Source: Actinophytocola glycyrrhizae (GTDB taxonomy: Bacteria > Actinomycetota > Actinomycetes > Mycobacteriales > Pseudonocardiaceae). From it: a stretch of 64,000 nucleotides of DNA. Every line of letters starts with the position of its first letter. The stretch's first letter is position 1. The notes beneath the pieces were generated by a model. The model saw only the letters and a program-made list of their open reading frames with translations, did no database searches and was not told where the DNA came from. Location: positions 66,203 to 130,202 of the forward strand of contig NZ_JBHSIS010000011.1 in the NCBI RefSeq assembly GCF_042653545.1. Direction: 5' to 3'. This document shows, piece by piece, positions 35,032-43,137 of the stretch. Made by a program: the position numbers and the translations under genes.

Positions 35032-35082
35032 ATGGCAGGCAGGGCACTCGCCTATCCGCGAAGGCTTCCTACCATGACGTGA
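35032..35082 (+). CDS. Possible 16-residue leader peptide
   Basis: ATG GCA GGC ... ACG TGA encodes MAGRALAYPRRLPTMT. A near-perfect GGAGGAG (35020-35026) sits five bases upstream. The frame ends 15 bases before a hairpin that abuts the tRNA gene. Size and position recall a leader peptide; I have no other support. Confidence 0.3.
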   Translation: MAGRALAYPRRLPTMT

Positions 35083-35097
35083 TTTCCGTGTCGTACC

Positions 35098-35140
35098 AAG
35101 GAAGCCGCCTGTCGGGGGAACCTTCCGGGCGGCTTTCCTT
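35098..35140. terminator. Hairpin directly before the tRNA gene
   Basis: AAGGAAGCCGCC (35098-35109) pairs with GGCGGCTTTCCTT (35128-35140) with one bulged T. It ends one base before the tRNA acceptor stem, an odd place for a terminator. Confidence 0.6.
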
Positions 35141-35141
35141 T

Positions 35142-35222
35142 GGTGGAGACGGGGCTGCGGAGCCCCACCCGGCTGTAAACCGGGCGTCTTGCACACAGAG
35201 GGTTCGACTCCCTCCTCCACCA
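35142..35222 (+). tRNA. tRNA-Tyr (anticodon GTA), atypical
   Basis: The acceptor stem GGTGGAG/CTCCACC is perfect. The anticodon stem CCCGG/CCGGG encloses CTGTAAA, giving anticodon GTA. The T-arm GAGGG-TTCGACT-CCCTC fits, with discriminator A at 35222. CCA is not encoded. A 13-base variable region suits the class II shape of bacterial tRNA-Tyr. Oddities: position 8 appears to be A rather than the near-universal U, and the D-arm (GGGG-CTGCGGAG-CCCC) lacks the usual A14. It may be a divergent or accessory copy. Confidence 0.8.
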
Positions 35223-35237
35223 CTGCCGAGCCCGTCG

Positions 35238-35837
35238 CTACGGGCGGTCTCCGGCCACCCGGCCGAGTTTGGTTCCAGGTGGCTCCGCCAGGTGTTTCAC
35301 CATCACGTCGAAGACCGGCGACCCTGGTAGCGGGTTGCGCTTCTGCGCCACCTTCTGCCAGCCCCACTTGCGGTAGGCGGCCTGAGCCGCTTCGGCTGCG
35401 GGCAGCACAGTCAGTGTCGCGCGTTCTTCGACGCGGTCGCTCAGCAGCCGGTTGTGTATCCCCTCGGCAATGTGCCGCCGACGCCACGGCGTGCGCACCA
35501 GCAGTTCGACCACCGCGAAAGTCCGGTTCGAGTACTCCTGGGTCATGTCCTTGCTCACCGGCGTGAGGAGGTTCTGCCACCACGGCGTGTCCGGCAGCAG
35601 CGTCACGCCGAACCCGATGCCAGCGAGCTGCCCGTGATCGCGGGCTTCGACGAGCCGGAAGCCGTCTTGCCTGCGCTGGCCCTCGAAGCGTTCAACGAAC
35701 AGTTCGGCATGCTCCCGGCCCCATTGGTAGGGCGGTTCGGCATAGACCTCGGTGTACAGCTCGACCAGCTCGTTCAGATGGTGCGCTGCCTGGTCGCTGT
35801 CCACGGACGCGAGATCAATGTTCGTGGGCACACTCAC
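35238..35837 (-). CDS. GNAT-family N-acetyltransferase
   Basis: A 199-residue acetyltransferase-like protein. FRLVEARDHGQLAGIGFGV (strand pair), FAVVELLVRTPWRRRHIAEGIHNRLLS (acetyl-CoA loop; RRRHIAEGI stands in for the usual QxxGxG/A) and ATLTVLPAAEAAQAAYRKWGWQKV form the GNAT fold. The target is unknown. It faces the XRE/TPR regulator gene across a 143-bp divergent region and ends 15 bases past the tRNA on the opposite strand. Relatives of this pair are common in actinomycete accessory islands. Confidence 0.82.
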   Translation of the reverse strand: MSVPTNIDLASVDSDQAAHHLNELVELYTEVYAEPPYQWGREHAELFVERFEGQRRQDGFRLVEARDHGQLAGIGFGVTLLPDTPWWQNLLTPVSKDMTQEYSNRTFAVVELLVRTPWRRRHIAEGIHNRLLSDRVEERATLTVLPAAEAAQAAYRKWGWQKVAQKRNPLPGSPVFDVMVKHLAEPPGTKLGRVAGDRP

Positions 35838-35913
35838 AATGGTGCCACGGTCCCGACGCGCCTTCCATGTCGCGAGGGCTGAGCGTGGCGAGCGGCGGTA
35901 GCCTGGTTGCCGT

Positions 35914-35975
35914 ACCTCTCGCCGAGGTAGGCCCGGTCGACAAGCCGGGCCGCGAGAGGTCCAACGGCGAGAGGT
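35914..35975. promoter_or_regulatory. Threefold GCGAGAGGT control region
   Basis: The 9-mer GCGAGAGGT occurs at 35952-35960 and 35967-35975, and inverted (ACCTCTCGC) at 35914-35922. The first and second can pair around CCCGG...CCGGG to form a stem; the third supplies the Shine-Dalgarno sequence of the XRE gene. Binding by that regulator would block its own promoter or translation. Confidence 0.55.
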
Positions 35976-35980
35976 GTGTC

Positions 35981-37204
35981 ATGTCGACGCCTGACCCTGC
36001 CTTGCCCATCGGCAGGCGCATCGAGTGGTACCGCAAGCAGCGCGGAATGTCACGCCCGGTCCTGGCCGGGCAGGTCGGCAAGACGGCCGGGTGGCTCAAG
36101 GGCGTCGAGGGCGGGCGCCTGCAGGTGCCACGTCTGCCGATGCTGCTGCGGCTCGCGCAGGTGCTGGAGCTGGCCGATCTCGCCGACCTCGCGGGTGACG
36201 GTCACGCCGTGCCCGTCAGCGTGTTCGCGGGAGAGCGCCACAGCGCACTGACCGCGGTGCAGTCCGCGATCACCTCGTACCAGGTCACGCCCACCGGCCG
36301 CCCGCCGAACCTCGACCACCTCGCGCTGCGGCTCGATCAGGCATGGCAGGTGCGGCACGCCAGCCCAGACCACCGCACGCAGCTCGGCTTGCTTCTACCC
36401 GGCTTGATCACCGCCGCACAGCGCGCCGCCCGCATGGTCGGCACCGACGACCGGCGGGCCGCTCGGCGGATCCTCGCTGGCGTCTACCAGCTAACTGACT
36501 TCTACGTCGCCTACCAGCCCGCTACCGAGCTGGTGTGGATGGTCGCGGACCGGGCGCTCACCGAGGCGCGGGAGGCCGACGATCCATACGTGATCGCGGG
36601 TGGTGCGTGGGCCATGGTCCAGGCACTGCGCGACGCGGCCCGGTGGGATGAAGCCATTGAGCTCGCGTCGGACGCCGTTCACCAGCTGTCCCCTCACCTC
36701 GACCGGGCGCCCACGGACTGGCGTGGCATCACGGGCGCGCTGTGGGCAGAGATCGCCTACGTGCACGCGCGCCGAGGCCGCCATGGTGAGGCGTGGGCTC
36801 ACCTTGAGCGCGCGGACACCATCGCGCGGTCGCTCGGCCCGCGGTACCGCCACGTCCAGTCCTCGTTCTCGACGGCGGTGATGGCGGCTCACGCGACCAC
36901 GCTCGGCGTCGAGTTGCGGCGAGCGGGGGAGGCTGTGCGGGCCGCGAACAGTGTCGACCCGGATGCGATCGTTTCGGTGCCGCGTCGTAGCCGCCACCTC
37001 ATCGAGGTCGCGCGGGCTCACCACCAGCTCGACGACCAGCACGCGGTGTGGGCTCTTCTCGACAAGGCAGAGCGGACGGCACCCGAGACGATCCGCTACA
37101 ACGGGTTCGCCCGCGAGATGTTGCTCGATCTGCGCACCCGTCCCCCGGCTGGATTCCGTGCCGAGGTGGCTGACCTCTGCATGCGGGTGGGTATCGCGGC
37201 GTAG
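35981..37204 (+). CDS. XRE-family regulator with TPR-like C-terminal domain
   Basis: A 407-residue regulator. The N-terminal HTH (PIGRRIEWYRKQRGMSRPVLAGQ... WLKGVEGGRLQVPRL) is followed by about 300 residues of helical repeats (YQLTDFYVAYQPATELVWMVADRALTEA, WAEIAYVHARRGRHGEAWAHLERAD) like TPR sensor domains of peptide- or partner-responsive XRE proteins. ATG 35981 is chosen for the GAGAGG just upstream. It heads a same-strand run of four small genes ending in a second XRE gene. Signal unknown. Confidence 0.9.
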   Translation: MSTPDPALPIGRRIEWYRKQRGMSRPVLAGQVGKTAGWLKGVEGGRLQVPRLPMLLRLAQVLELADLADLAGDGHAVPVSVFAGERHSALTAVQSAITSYQVTPTGRPPNLDHLALRLDQAWQVRHASPDHRTQLGLLLPGLITAAQRAARMVGTDDRRAARRILAGVYQLTDFYVAYQPATELVWMVADRALTEAREADDPYVIAGGAWAMVQALRDAARWDEAIELASDAVHQLSPHLDRAPTDWRGITGALWAEIAYVHARRGRHGEAWAHLERADTIARSLGPRYRHVQSSFSTAVMAAHATTLGVELRRAGEAVRAANSVDPDAIVSVPRRSRHLIEVARAHHQLDDQHAVWALLDKAERTAPETIRYNGFAREMLLDLRTRPPAGFRAEVADLCMRVGIAA

Positions 37205-37217
37205 CTCGATCGAGTGA

Positions 37218-37234
37218 GGGCACGATTTGTGCCC
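37218..37234. promoter_or_regulatory. Palindrome upstream of the small-gene run
   Basis: GGGCACGATTTGTGCCC has perfect 6-bp arms and a 5-bp AT-rich centre, 14 bases after the XRE/TPR stop and about 55 before the next start. Operator for one of the flanking XRE proteins, or a short terminator. Confidence 0.5.
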
Positions 37235-37289
37235 CTCGCCTTACTGGCGGGCCCATAGCGTTCACCTCTAGTCAACACGGGAGGTGACC

Positions 37290-37424
37290 ATGTCGGTGCG
37301 GAGCGAGCCGGGGATCGGGTCTGGACATGAGCAGCAACCTGGGAACCCGAACACCGGGTCGCAGGTACTGATCAAGACGATGCGCGGCCGCACGTGGGTC
37401 CAGTCCCCGGGCCGTTCGGCATGA
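37290..37424 (+). CDS. Very small hypothetical protein
   Basis: A 44-residue frame, ATG at 37290 with GGGAGG six bases before it. The product (MSVRSEPGIGSGHEQQ... ending SPGRSA) is Gly/Ser/Gln-rich in the first half and basic in the second (LIKTMRGRTWVQ). No domain. The strong ribosome site and an ATGA overlap with the following gene support real translation, perhaps mainly for coupling. Confidence 0.6.
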   Translation: MSVRSEPGIGSGHEQQPGNPNTGSQVLIKTMRGRTWVQSPGRSA

Positions 37425-37666
37425 CCACCAGCCGGCCCGGGGCAGCCGTGTGGCTCGACATCCCCGAGGACTGCCGGATGTCCGGCGAGTTCACCGGCGA
37501 TCACGACCTGCACATCGTGTTCGGCGACGTCAAGGACGGCGTCGAGATGCTGTTCGAGCGTCCGGCCCTGGAGCGGTTCGTCAAGCTCGCCACCGAACTG
37601 CTGACGCTGCCGATCCCCGTCGACCCGGGCGAAGACCTGCCGAGGCTGCGTGTCCCGGCTGTCTAG
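37421..37666 (+). CDS. Small hypothetical protein in XRE cassette
   Basis: An 81-residue soluble protein starting at ATG 37421 by stop/start overlap with the preceding tiny gene. MTTSRPGAAVWLDIPEDC, then GDHDLHIVFGDVKDGVEMLF and LERFVKLATELLTLPI: a beta-hairpin plus helix pattern. Small proteins of this size beside XRE regulators are frequent in streptomycetes and relatives. No function known. Confidence 0.75.
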   Translation: MTTSRPGAAVWLDIPEDCRMSGEFTGDHDLHIVFGDVKDGVEMLFERPALERFVKLATELLTLPIPVDPGEDLPRLRVPAV

Positions 37667-37691
37667 CAACAGACGATGAAACGGAGCAACC

Positions 37692-37883
37692 GTGGGCAAG
37701 CATCGGCGGTGTGAGACGGAACTTGTGCCGACGGTGCGTCAGTACGAGCTACTGGTGGTGGCGTTGCGGGCGCACCGGCCAGGTGCGCGCTCAGGACTGT
37801 GCATGGAGTGTGGTGTCGGCTGGCCCTGCCTGGAAGTCCTGCTGCCGATCGAGCACTGCCGCATCTCGGGTGATCTGCGGTGA
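37692..37883 (+). CDS. Small Cys-rich protein in XRE cassette
   Basis: A 63-residue protein, GTG start at 37692 with CGGAG upstream. Basic N-terminus (MGKHRRCETEL) and a CMECGVGWPC cluster that could bind zinc or form disulfides. Its stop overlaps the start of the second XRE gene in GTGA. Function unknown; conserved context with an XRE gene suggests a regulatory partner. Confidence 0.72.
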   Translation: MGKHRRCETELVPTVRQYELLVVALRAHRPGARSGLCMECGVGWPCLEVLLPIEHCRISGDLR

Positions 37884-38401
37884 GCGCGGGCTTCCAGTCC
37901 TCGGGCGTGGACGATCCGAGCCACCGGAAGCGGTGGGACAGGGCCACCAGCCGAGCGGTCGGTGAGGAACTGCGGCGGTTCCGCGAGTCGAACGGGTGGT
38001 CGCGGAGGCACTTGGTGGCGCTGCTGCCGTCCGGCATCGGCGACCGGACCCTGTTGTCCTATGAACACGGCACCCGGCATCTCACGATGCTGAGGTTCAT
38101 CGAGGTGTGCCGGGCACTCGGAGTCGCGGCACCGGTGCTGCTCCACCAGGCGCTGCAACGGGCACGGATCGACCTGGACACGCTGCCGCTCAGAGTCGAC
38201 CTGACCACGTTGGCCAAGGACCGAAGCGGCGGCTACCCGCTGCTCATCCAGTGGGCACACAACACTCTGATCGAGAACCCGGAAGGCGTCGTGGAGGTGG
38301 AGCCCACGGTGGTGCGAACCCTCGCACTGTGCGTCGGCTGCGAGCACCGGCAGCTCGTCGACCACCTTGCGCGGTTCCTGCCGGACGAAGCGAACCCGTG
38401 A
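37880..38401 (+). CDS. Second XRE-family HTH regulator
   Basis: A 173-residue protein with an HTH at residues 25-80: RAVGEELRRFRESNGWSRRHLVALLPSGIGDRTLLSYEHGTRHLT. The rest is helical and includes LGVAAPVLLHQALQRARI and a late CVGCEHRQLVDHL. It closes the small-gene run by GTGA overlap with the Cys-rich gene. Two unlike XRE regulators bracketing three tiny genes is the notable context. Confidence 0.88.
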   Translation: MSAGFQSSGVDDPSHRKRWDRATSRAVGEELRRFRESNGWSRRHLVALLPSGIGDRTLLSYEHGTRHLTMLRFIEVCRALGVAAPVLLHQALQRARIDLDTLPLRVDLTTLAKDRSGGYPLLIQWAHNTLIENPEGVVEVEPTVVRTLALCVGCEHRQLVDHLARFLPDEANP

Positions 38402-38435
38402 ACGCTTGCGTCGCGCGGTTGAATGAAGGGGTCTC

Positions 38436-40067
38436 GTGGATCAATGCCGATCCGTTGGAGGGCCCGTGCCGGAGGACCAGACCAGATCCCGGACCGACGT
38501 CGACAAGGCGCTGCTGGGACATGCCACCTACCGCAGCCTCGGCGAGCAGCGGCTCACGCCGGCCGAGGAAAGATTCGAGAAGGCCAGGCGCACCACGGGT
38601 TTGTGGCTCGCGCCGTTGGTCACCGTCGTTTTCCTCGCGTTGCCACTCGATCTTCCAGGTGACCAGCAGACGCTCGGCGGTGTGCTGCTCGGCGTCATCG
38701 TCCTGTGGGTCACCGAGGCGGTGCCGATCCCCGTCGCCGGGCTGATCGGCACCTCGGCCGTGGTGGTGCTCGACGTCGCCCCGGTCGACGACGTGCTCGC
38801 GCCGTTCGGGTCGTCGACCATCTTCACGTTCATCGGCGCGTTCATCCTCGCGCAGGCCATGCTCAAACACGGCCTCGCGCGGCGGTTCGCGTTCCGCATC
38901 CTCGCCCTGCCCAGGGTGGGCACCTCGACCACCGGCGTGATCATCGCGTTCGGGGGCATCACGTGTGTGCTGTCGGCGTTCGTGTCGAACACCGCGACCG
39001 TCGCGATGCTGCTGCCGACCGCGATCGGCATCCTGTCCGTGATCGCGAAGCTGTTGCAGGAGCGGGGAATCGTCGCGGAGGACTTCGACCCGCTGCGATT
39101 GCGGGTCGGTGCGGCGATCATGCTGATGCTGGCGTACGGCGCGAGTGTCGGCGGTCTGCTGACCCCGGTCGGCAGCCCACCGAACCTGATCGGGCGCGCG
39201 CAGATCGAGGAGGCCACCGGCGAACGGATCTCGTTCGCGCAGTGGATGGGCACGGCGCTGCCGATCTGCCTCGTGATGTTCCTCCTGCTCGCGGTGGTGC
39301 TGCTCCTGCTCAACCGTCCGGAGATCCGGCGCATCGAGGGGGTCGCGGACTACGTCGCGAAGGAACGCGCGGCGATGGGCCCGTTGTCCCGCGCGGAGAA
39401 GAACACGCTGGTCGCGTTCGGGACCACGGTCGTACTGTGGATCACGCCGGGGGTGGTGGCGCTGATCGCGGGCAACGACTCCGCCGCCTACGCCGCGATC
39501 AGCGACCGGCTCGACGAGGGTGTCGTCGCGGTGCTCGGCGCGAGCCTGCTGTTCCTGCTGCCGACCGACTGGGCCAAGCGCGAGTACACGCTGCGCTGGC
39601 GCGACGCCGCCCAGATCGACTGGGGCACGATCGTCCTGTTCGGCACCGGCATCATCTTCGGCGCGCTGCTGCGCACCACCGGGCTGGCCGAGACGCTCGG
39701 CACGTCCGCTTCGGACGCGCTCGGCCTCAGCAGCACGGTCACCATCACGATCTTCGCCGTGCTGCTCGCGGTGATCGTGTCGGAGACGACGAGCAACACG
39801 GCGTCCGCGTCGGTCGTGGTGCCGATCGTCATCTCCGTCGCCGTGGGGGCGGGCGTCGACCCGATCGTGCCCGCGATGGCGGCGACGTTCGCGGCGTCGT
39901 TCGGGTTCATGCTGCCGGTCTCCACCCCGCAGAACGCGGTCGTGTACGGCTCGGGCGCCGTGCCGATCACGACCATGATCCGCTCCGGCGTCTCGTTCGA
40001 CGTGCTCGGAGCGGCGCTGATCCTGCTCGCGATGCCGGTGATGGTCGGTGTCATGGGCATCGGCTGA
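38436..40067 (+). CDS. DASS-family anion transporter (SLC13/CitT-like)
   Basis: A 543-residue polytopic transporter of the divalent anion:sodium symporter family. Both Ser-Asn-Thr signatures are present: SNTATVAMLLPTAIG in the first half and SETTSNTASASVVVPI in the second, each next to a re-entrant hairpin. About 11-12 helices. It would take up dicarboxylates or a similar anion. Start GTG 38436 (AAGGGG upstream) or GTG 38466 (GGAGGG upstream); both plausible. It stands alone and ends in a terminator. Confidence 0.93.
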   Translation: MDQCRSVGGPVPEDQTRSRTDVDKALLGHATYRSLGEQRLTPAEERFEKARRTTGLWLAPLVTVVFLALPLDLPGDQQTLGGVLLGVIVLWVTEAVPIPVAGLIGTSAVVVLDVAPVDDVLAPFGSSTIFTFIGAFILAQAMLKHGLARRFAFRILALPRVGTSTTGVIIAFGGITCVLSAFVSNTATVAMLLPTAIGILSVIAKLLQERGIVAEDFDPLRLRVGAAIMLMLAYGASVGGLLTPVGSPPNLIGRAQIEEATGERISFAQWMGTALPICLVMFLLLAVVLLLLNRPEIRRIEGVADYVAKERAAMGPLSRAEKNTLVAFGTTVVLWITPGVVALIAGNDSAAYAAISDRLDEGVVAVLGASLLFLLPTDWAKREYTLRWRDAAQIDWGTIVLFGTGIIFGALLRTTGLAETLGTSASDALGLSSTVTITIFAVLLAVIVSETTSNTASASVVVPIVISVAVGAGVDPIVPAMAATFAASFGFMLPVSTPQNAVVYGSGAVPITTMIRSGVSFDVLGAALILLAMPVMVGVMGIG

Positions 40068-40082
40068 GCGCAGGCCGGGGAG

Positions 40083-40113
40083 GGGCGGCCGCGCCAACGG
40101 AGCGCGGCCGCCC
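40083..40113. terminator. Hairpin terminator after the DASS gene
   Basis: GGGCGGCCGCGC pairs with GCGCGGCCGCCC (12 bp, 7-base loop) 15 bases after the stop. The following 290 bases to the M6 protease hold no gene I can see; the AT-richer part near 40280-40380 is the likely promoter. Confidence 0.85.
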
Positions 40114-40400
40114 GGCTCGTCGTGTGACACCAGCGGCGCGTCGTACGCCTGTATGGGTGGGCGAAAGTCGGCTGAAGAAATCGGCCGCCTGTTGTGTCGG
40201 AATTGTTCCACATGGCTCGTCCGACCTGTCGCCCTGCCTTTTTTCTGCGACATAGCCGCAGGTCGGCGCTCCGGAATTATTCCCAGCGGAAACGCCTAAT
40301 GGGAATGTCACGGTGTCGTCAACAATCTTCTCCTGGTTCTTTTCGTGTGTAAGACTCCCCGGCCGTTGGCCGATTTTCGCTGCACCAGAAGGACGAGCCC

Positions 40401-42701
40401 GTGAAGAAGTTCGCCGCCGGGGCGCTCTCGAGCGCCGCGGTCGCCGCCGTACTGGCAGCCCTGCTGCCGGGCGCGGTCGACGCAAGCCCGACACGAGACA
40501 GCGCGCCGCCGTCGAAGCCCCCGGCGCACCGGGAGGACAACCGGCCGGGGCCGCTGACCAAACAGCGCACCGAGCTGCGCAAGCAGGCCATCGAGAAGGT
40601 CGCGAAGGGCCAGGCCGAGCCGAACGCCGACGGCGTGGTCGAGCTGGAGCCCGGCAAGTTCGTCGAGACCACGACGGTCCGCCAGGACAAGATCTTCACG
40701 ATCCTCGCCGAGTTCGGCGAGCAGAGCTCCGGCCGGTACGGCACCGTCCCCGGGCCGCTGCACAACGAGATCCCCGAGCCCGACCGGAGTGTCGACAACT
40801 CGACCGAGTGGGCGCCGGACTTCGACAAGGCGTTCTACGAGGAGCACTTCAACGGCGACGGCGAGTCGATGCGCACGTACTACGAGGCGCTGTCGAACGG
40901 CCGCTACTCGGTGACCAACACCGTCACCGACTGGGTGAAGGTGCCCTACAACGCGTCCTGGTACGGCGACAACGCCCGCGAGGACAGCGGCGGTTCGTGG
41001 GACTTCATCTCCGACGCGGGCAACGCGTGGTGGGACTCGCAGATCGCGGCCGGGAAGACCCCGGAGGAGATCGACGCCTACCTCGCGCAGTTCGACGTGT
41101 GGGACCGCAACGACTGGGACCACGACGGCGACTTCGACGAGGCCGACGGCTACCTCGACCACTTCCAGGCGGTGCACGCCGGTGAGGGCGAGGACGCGGG
41201 CGGCGGCGCGCAGGGCGAGGACGCCATCTGGTCGCACCGCTGGTACGTCAACGGCGACGACTACGGCCTGACCGGCCCGCAGGTCGGCGACACCCAGAAC
41301 AAGGCGGGCGGCGCCCGGATCGGCGCGTCGAAGTACTGGCTCGGCGACTACACCACCGAGCCAGAGAACGGCGGCCTCGGCGTGTTCTGCCACGAGTTCG
41401 GCCACGACCTGGGCCTGCCGGACTACTACGACACCGCGGGCGGCGAGAACTCGACCGCGTTCTGGACGCTGATGAGCTCCGGCTCGTGGCTGGGCCACGG
41501 CGCCGCGGCCAACCACGGCATCGGCACCCACCCCGGCCTGATGGGCGCGGAGGAGAAGCTGTTCCTCGGCTGGCTCGACCACAGCACCGTGGACCTCGGC
41601 TCCTCCGGCGACTTCACGCTCAACCCGGCGCAGTTCCAGGTGGACGGCAAGGACCAGGCGGTCCGGGTCAACCTGCCGGACAGGACCGCGAGCACCAGCT
41701 ACACCACGCCATCCTCGGGCGCCAACGCCTGGTGGACCGGCTCCGCCGACGACCTGAACCAGTCGCTCACCAGGGATGTGCCCGCCGCCTCGCGGATCAC
41801 GGTCACGGCCAACGCCTGGTACTCGATCGAGGCCGACTACGACTTCCTCGTCGGCGAGTACTCGCTCGACGGCGGCGCCAACTGGGCCCGCGCGGGCGCA
41901 CTGGTCGACGGTGACTCGGCGGGCAAGTGGACGTCGCTGCGGTTCTCCTACGACCCGGGCGGCCAGGCATCGCAGTTCCGGTTCCGGTTCCAGAGCGACG
42001 GCGGCGTGCACCTGCCCGGCGCTTTCCTCGACGACATCACCGTCAAAAGCGGCGGCACCACGCTGTTCGCCGACGACGTCGAGAACGGCACCAACGGCTG
42101 GACCGCGCAGGGCCGGTGGAAGATCTCGACGGGCACCGAGACCGGCACGTTCGAGCGCTACTACCTGGTGGAGAACCGGGAGTACGTCGGCTCGGACGCG
42201 CTGCTCGCCGAGGGCCCGTACCAGTTCAGCAAGGGCATGACCGCGCCGAACTGGGTGGAGTTCTTCAGGTTCCAGAACGGCATGCTGGTCTGGTACGTGG
42301 ACCGCTCCCATGGCGACAACAACGTCAGCGAACACCCCGGGGCGGGCTCGGCGATGGTCGTCGACGCGCGGCCGGAGCCGTTCTCGTGGTCGGACGGGAC
42401 ACGGCCGAGCAACCGCCGCCAGCCGTTCGACGCCACGTTCGGCCTGGAGGCCACCGACGAGACGTGCCTCCACAAGGAGGTGCTGACCGGCAAGGGCAAG
42501 CAGCAGACGGTCACCACGCTCGCCGCGTGCGCGCCGTCGGCGCCGGGCATCCCGGTGTTCGACGACACCGACCCGAACGCCTACTACAGCACCGCGAACC
42601 CGCAGGGCAGCGTGAAGGTCGCCGGCCACGGCACACGGGTCACGGTGACCGGTGACGCGGGCGACGACCTGACCATCTCGGTGGTCAACCCGGCGGGCTG
42701 A
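40401..42701 (+). CDS. Immune inhibitor A-like secreted metalloprotease (M6)
   Basis: A 766-residue secreted zinc protease. Signal peptide (AAGALSSAAVAAVLAALLPGAVDA), pro-region to about residue 100, then the M6 domain with zinc motif HEFGHDLGLPD (His331, Glu332, His335). Calcium-type Asp clusters (DRNDWDHDGDFDEADGY) precede it. Two later beta domains (SADDLNQ... to the end) resemble the immune-inhibitor-A C-terminal modules. Length matches the family. It probably degrades external protein. GTG start; own transcript, ended by a 17-bp hairpin. Confidence 0.95.
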   Translation: MKKFAAGALSSAAVAAVLAALLPGAVDASPTRDSAPPSKPPAHREDNRPGPLTKQRTELRKQAIEKVAKGQAEPNADGVVELEPGKFVETTTVRQDKIFTILAEFGEQSSGRYGTVPGPLHNEIPEPDRSVDNSTEWAPDFDKAFYEEHFNGDGESMRTYYEALSNGRYSVTNTVTDWVKVPYNASWYGDNAREDSGGSWDFISDAGNAWWDSQIAAGKTPEEIDAYLAQFDVWDRNDWDHDGDFDEADGYLDHFQAVHAGEGEDAGGGAQGEDAIWSHRWYVNGDDYGLTGPQVGDTQNKAGGARIGASKYWLGDYTTEPENGGLGVFCHEFGHDLGLPDYYDTAGGENSTAFWTLMSSGSWLGHGAAANHGIGTHPGLMGAEEKLFLGWLDHSTVDLGSSGDFTLNPAQFQVDGKDQAVRVNLPDRTASTSYTTPSSGANAWWTGSADDLNQSLTRDVPAASRITVTANAWYSIEADYDFLVGEYSLDGGANWARAGALVDGDSAGKWTSLRFSYDPGGQASQFRFRFQSDGGVHLPGAFLDDITVKSGGTTLFADDVENGTNGWTAQGRWKISTGTETGTFERYYLVENREYVGSDALLAEGPYQFSKGMTAPNWVEFFRFQNGMLVWYVDRSHGDNNVSEHPGAGSAMVVDARPEPFSWSDGTRPSNRRQPFDATFGLEATDETCLHKEVLTGKGKQQTVTTLAACAPSAPGIPVFDDTDPNAYYSTANPQGSVKVAGHGTRVTVTGDAGDDLTISVVNPAG

Positions 42702-42721
42702 GCCCCGCCCAGCCAGGACCG

Positions 42722-42762
42722 TCCGGTGGCCCGGACCCGCTCGCGGGGTCCGGGCCACCGGA
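42722..42762. terminator. Strong hairpin terminator after the M6 protease
   Basis: Perfect 17-bp stem (42722-42738 with 42746-42762, starting TCCGGTGGCCCGG) and 7-base loop. Confidence 0.88.
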
Positions 42763-42763
42763 C

Positions 42764-43052
42764 GCGAACGTCCCCGTCGTCGGCTACGAGCCGGTCGCCC
42801 ATGCCCGGACCGTGCCACTGCCGAACCCGGCGGGGCCGCCGAAGCCCGTCACGGGTGCGGCGCTGTCGAACCTCACCAGGCTCGGCTGCGCGTACCTGCG
42901 GGAGCGAGATCACCATCTCCGCGTGGGAGCTGTGCCCGCGAGTCACCCTGAAGGACGATCCGGCCGCCTGCGCCAACCTCGACGGCCACCCTTCTGTGCC
43001 GCTGCACCTGACCCCGGCGACGTACTACTTCACGACGGGCTTCCCGAAATGA
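42764..43052 (+). pseudogene. Frameshifted, 5'-truncated gene remnant
   Basis: From 42764 one frame reads NVPVVGYEPVAHARTVPLPN and on to GAALSNLTRLGCAYL with strong actinomycete third-position GC. Near 42900 coding quality moves to the next frame, SEITISAWELCPRVTLKDDP, and continues to PATYYFTTGFPK and a TGA at 43050-43052. No start codon or ribosome site precedes the first part, which abuts a terminator. Together they look like the tail of a secreted protein broken by one frameshift. Family not recognised. Confidence 0.6.
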
Positions 43053-43137
43053 ACGCGAGGGTGTCGGACTCACTCCCGATCCAGGGCGGGCTACGAGCGC
43101 ACGCAGTGCCTGCACATGTTCCCCACCTGACTCGCGG

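Noticed and set aside
34946..38401. Integrated conjugative element inserted at the tRNA gene
   Set aside because: No integrase, excisionase, replication or transfer gene is seen and no repeat of the tRNA 3' end was found, so only an accessory-like character is claimed.
38466..40067. Citrate-specific assignment for the DASS transporter
   Set aside because: The SNT motifs prove the family only; nothing in the sequence or context fixes the substrate.
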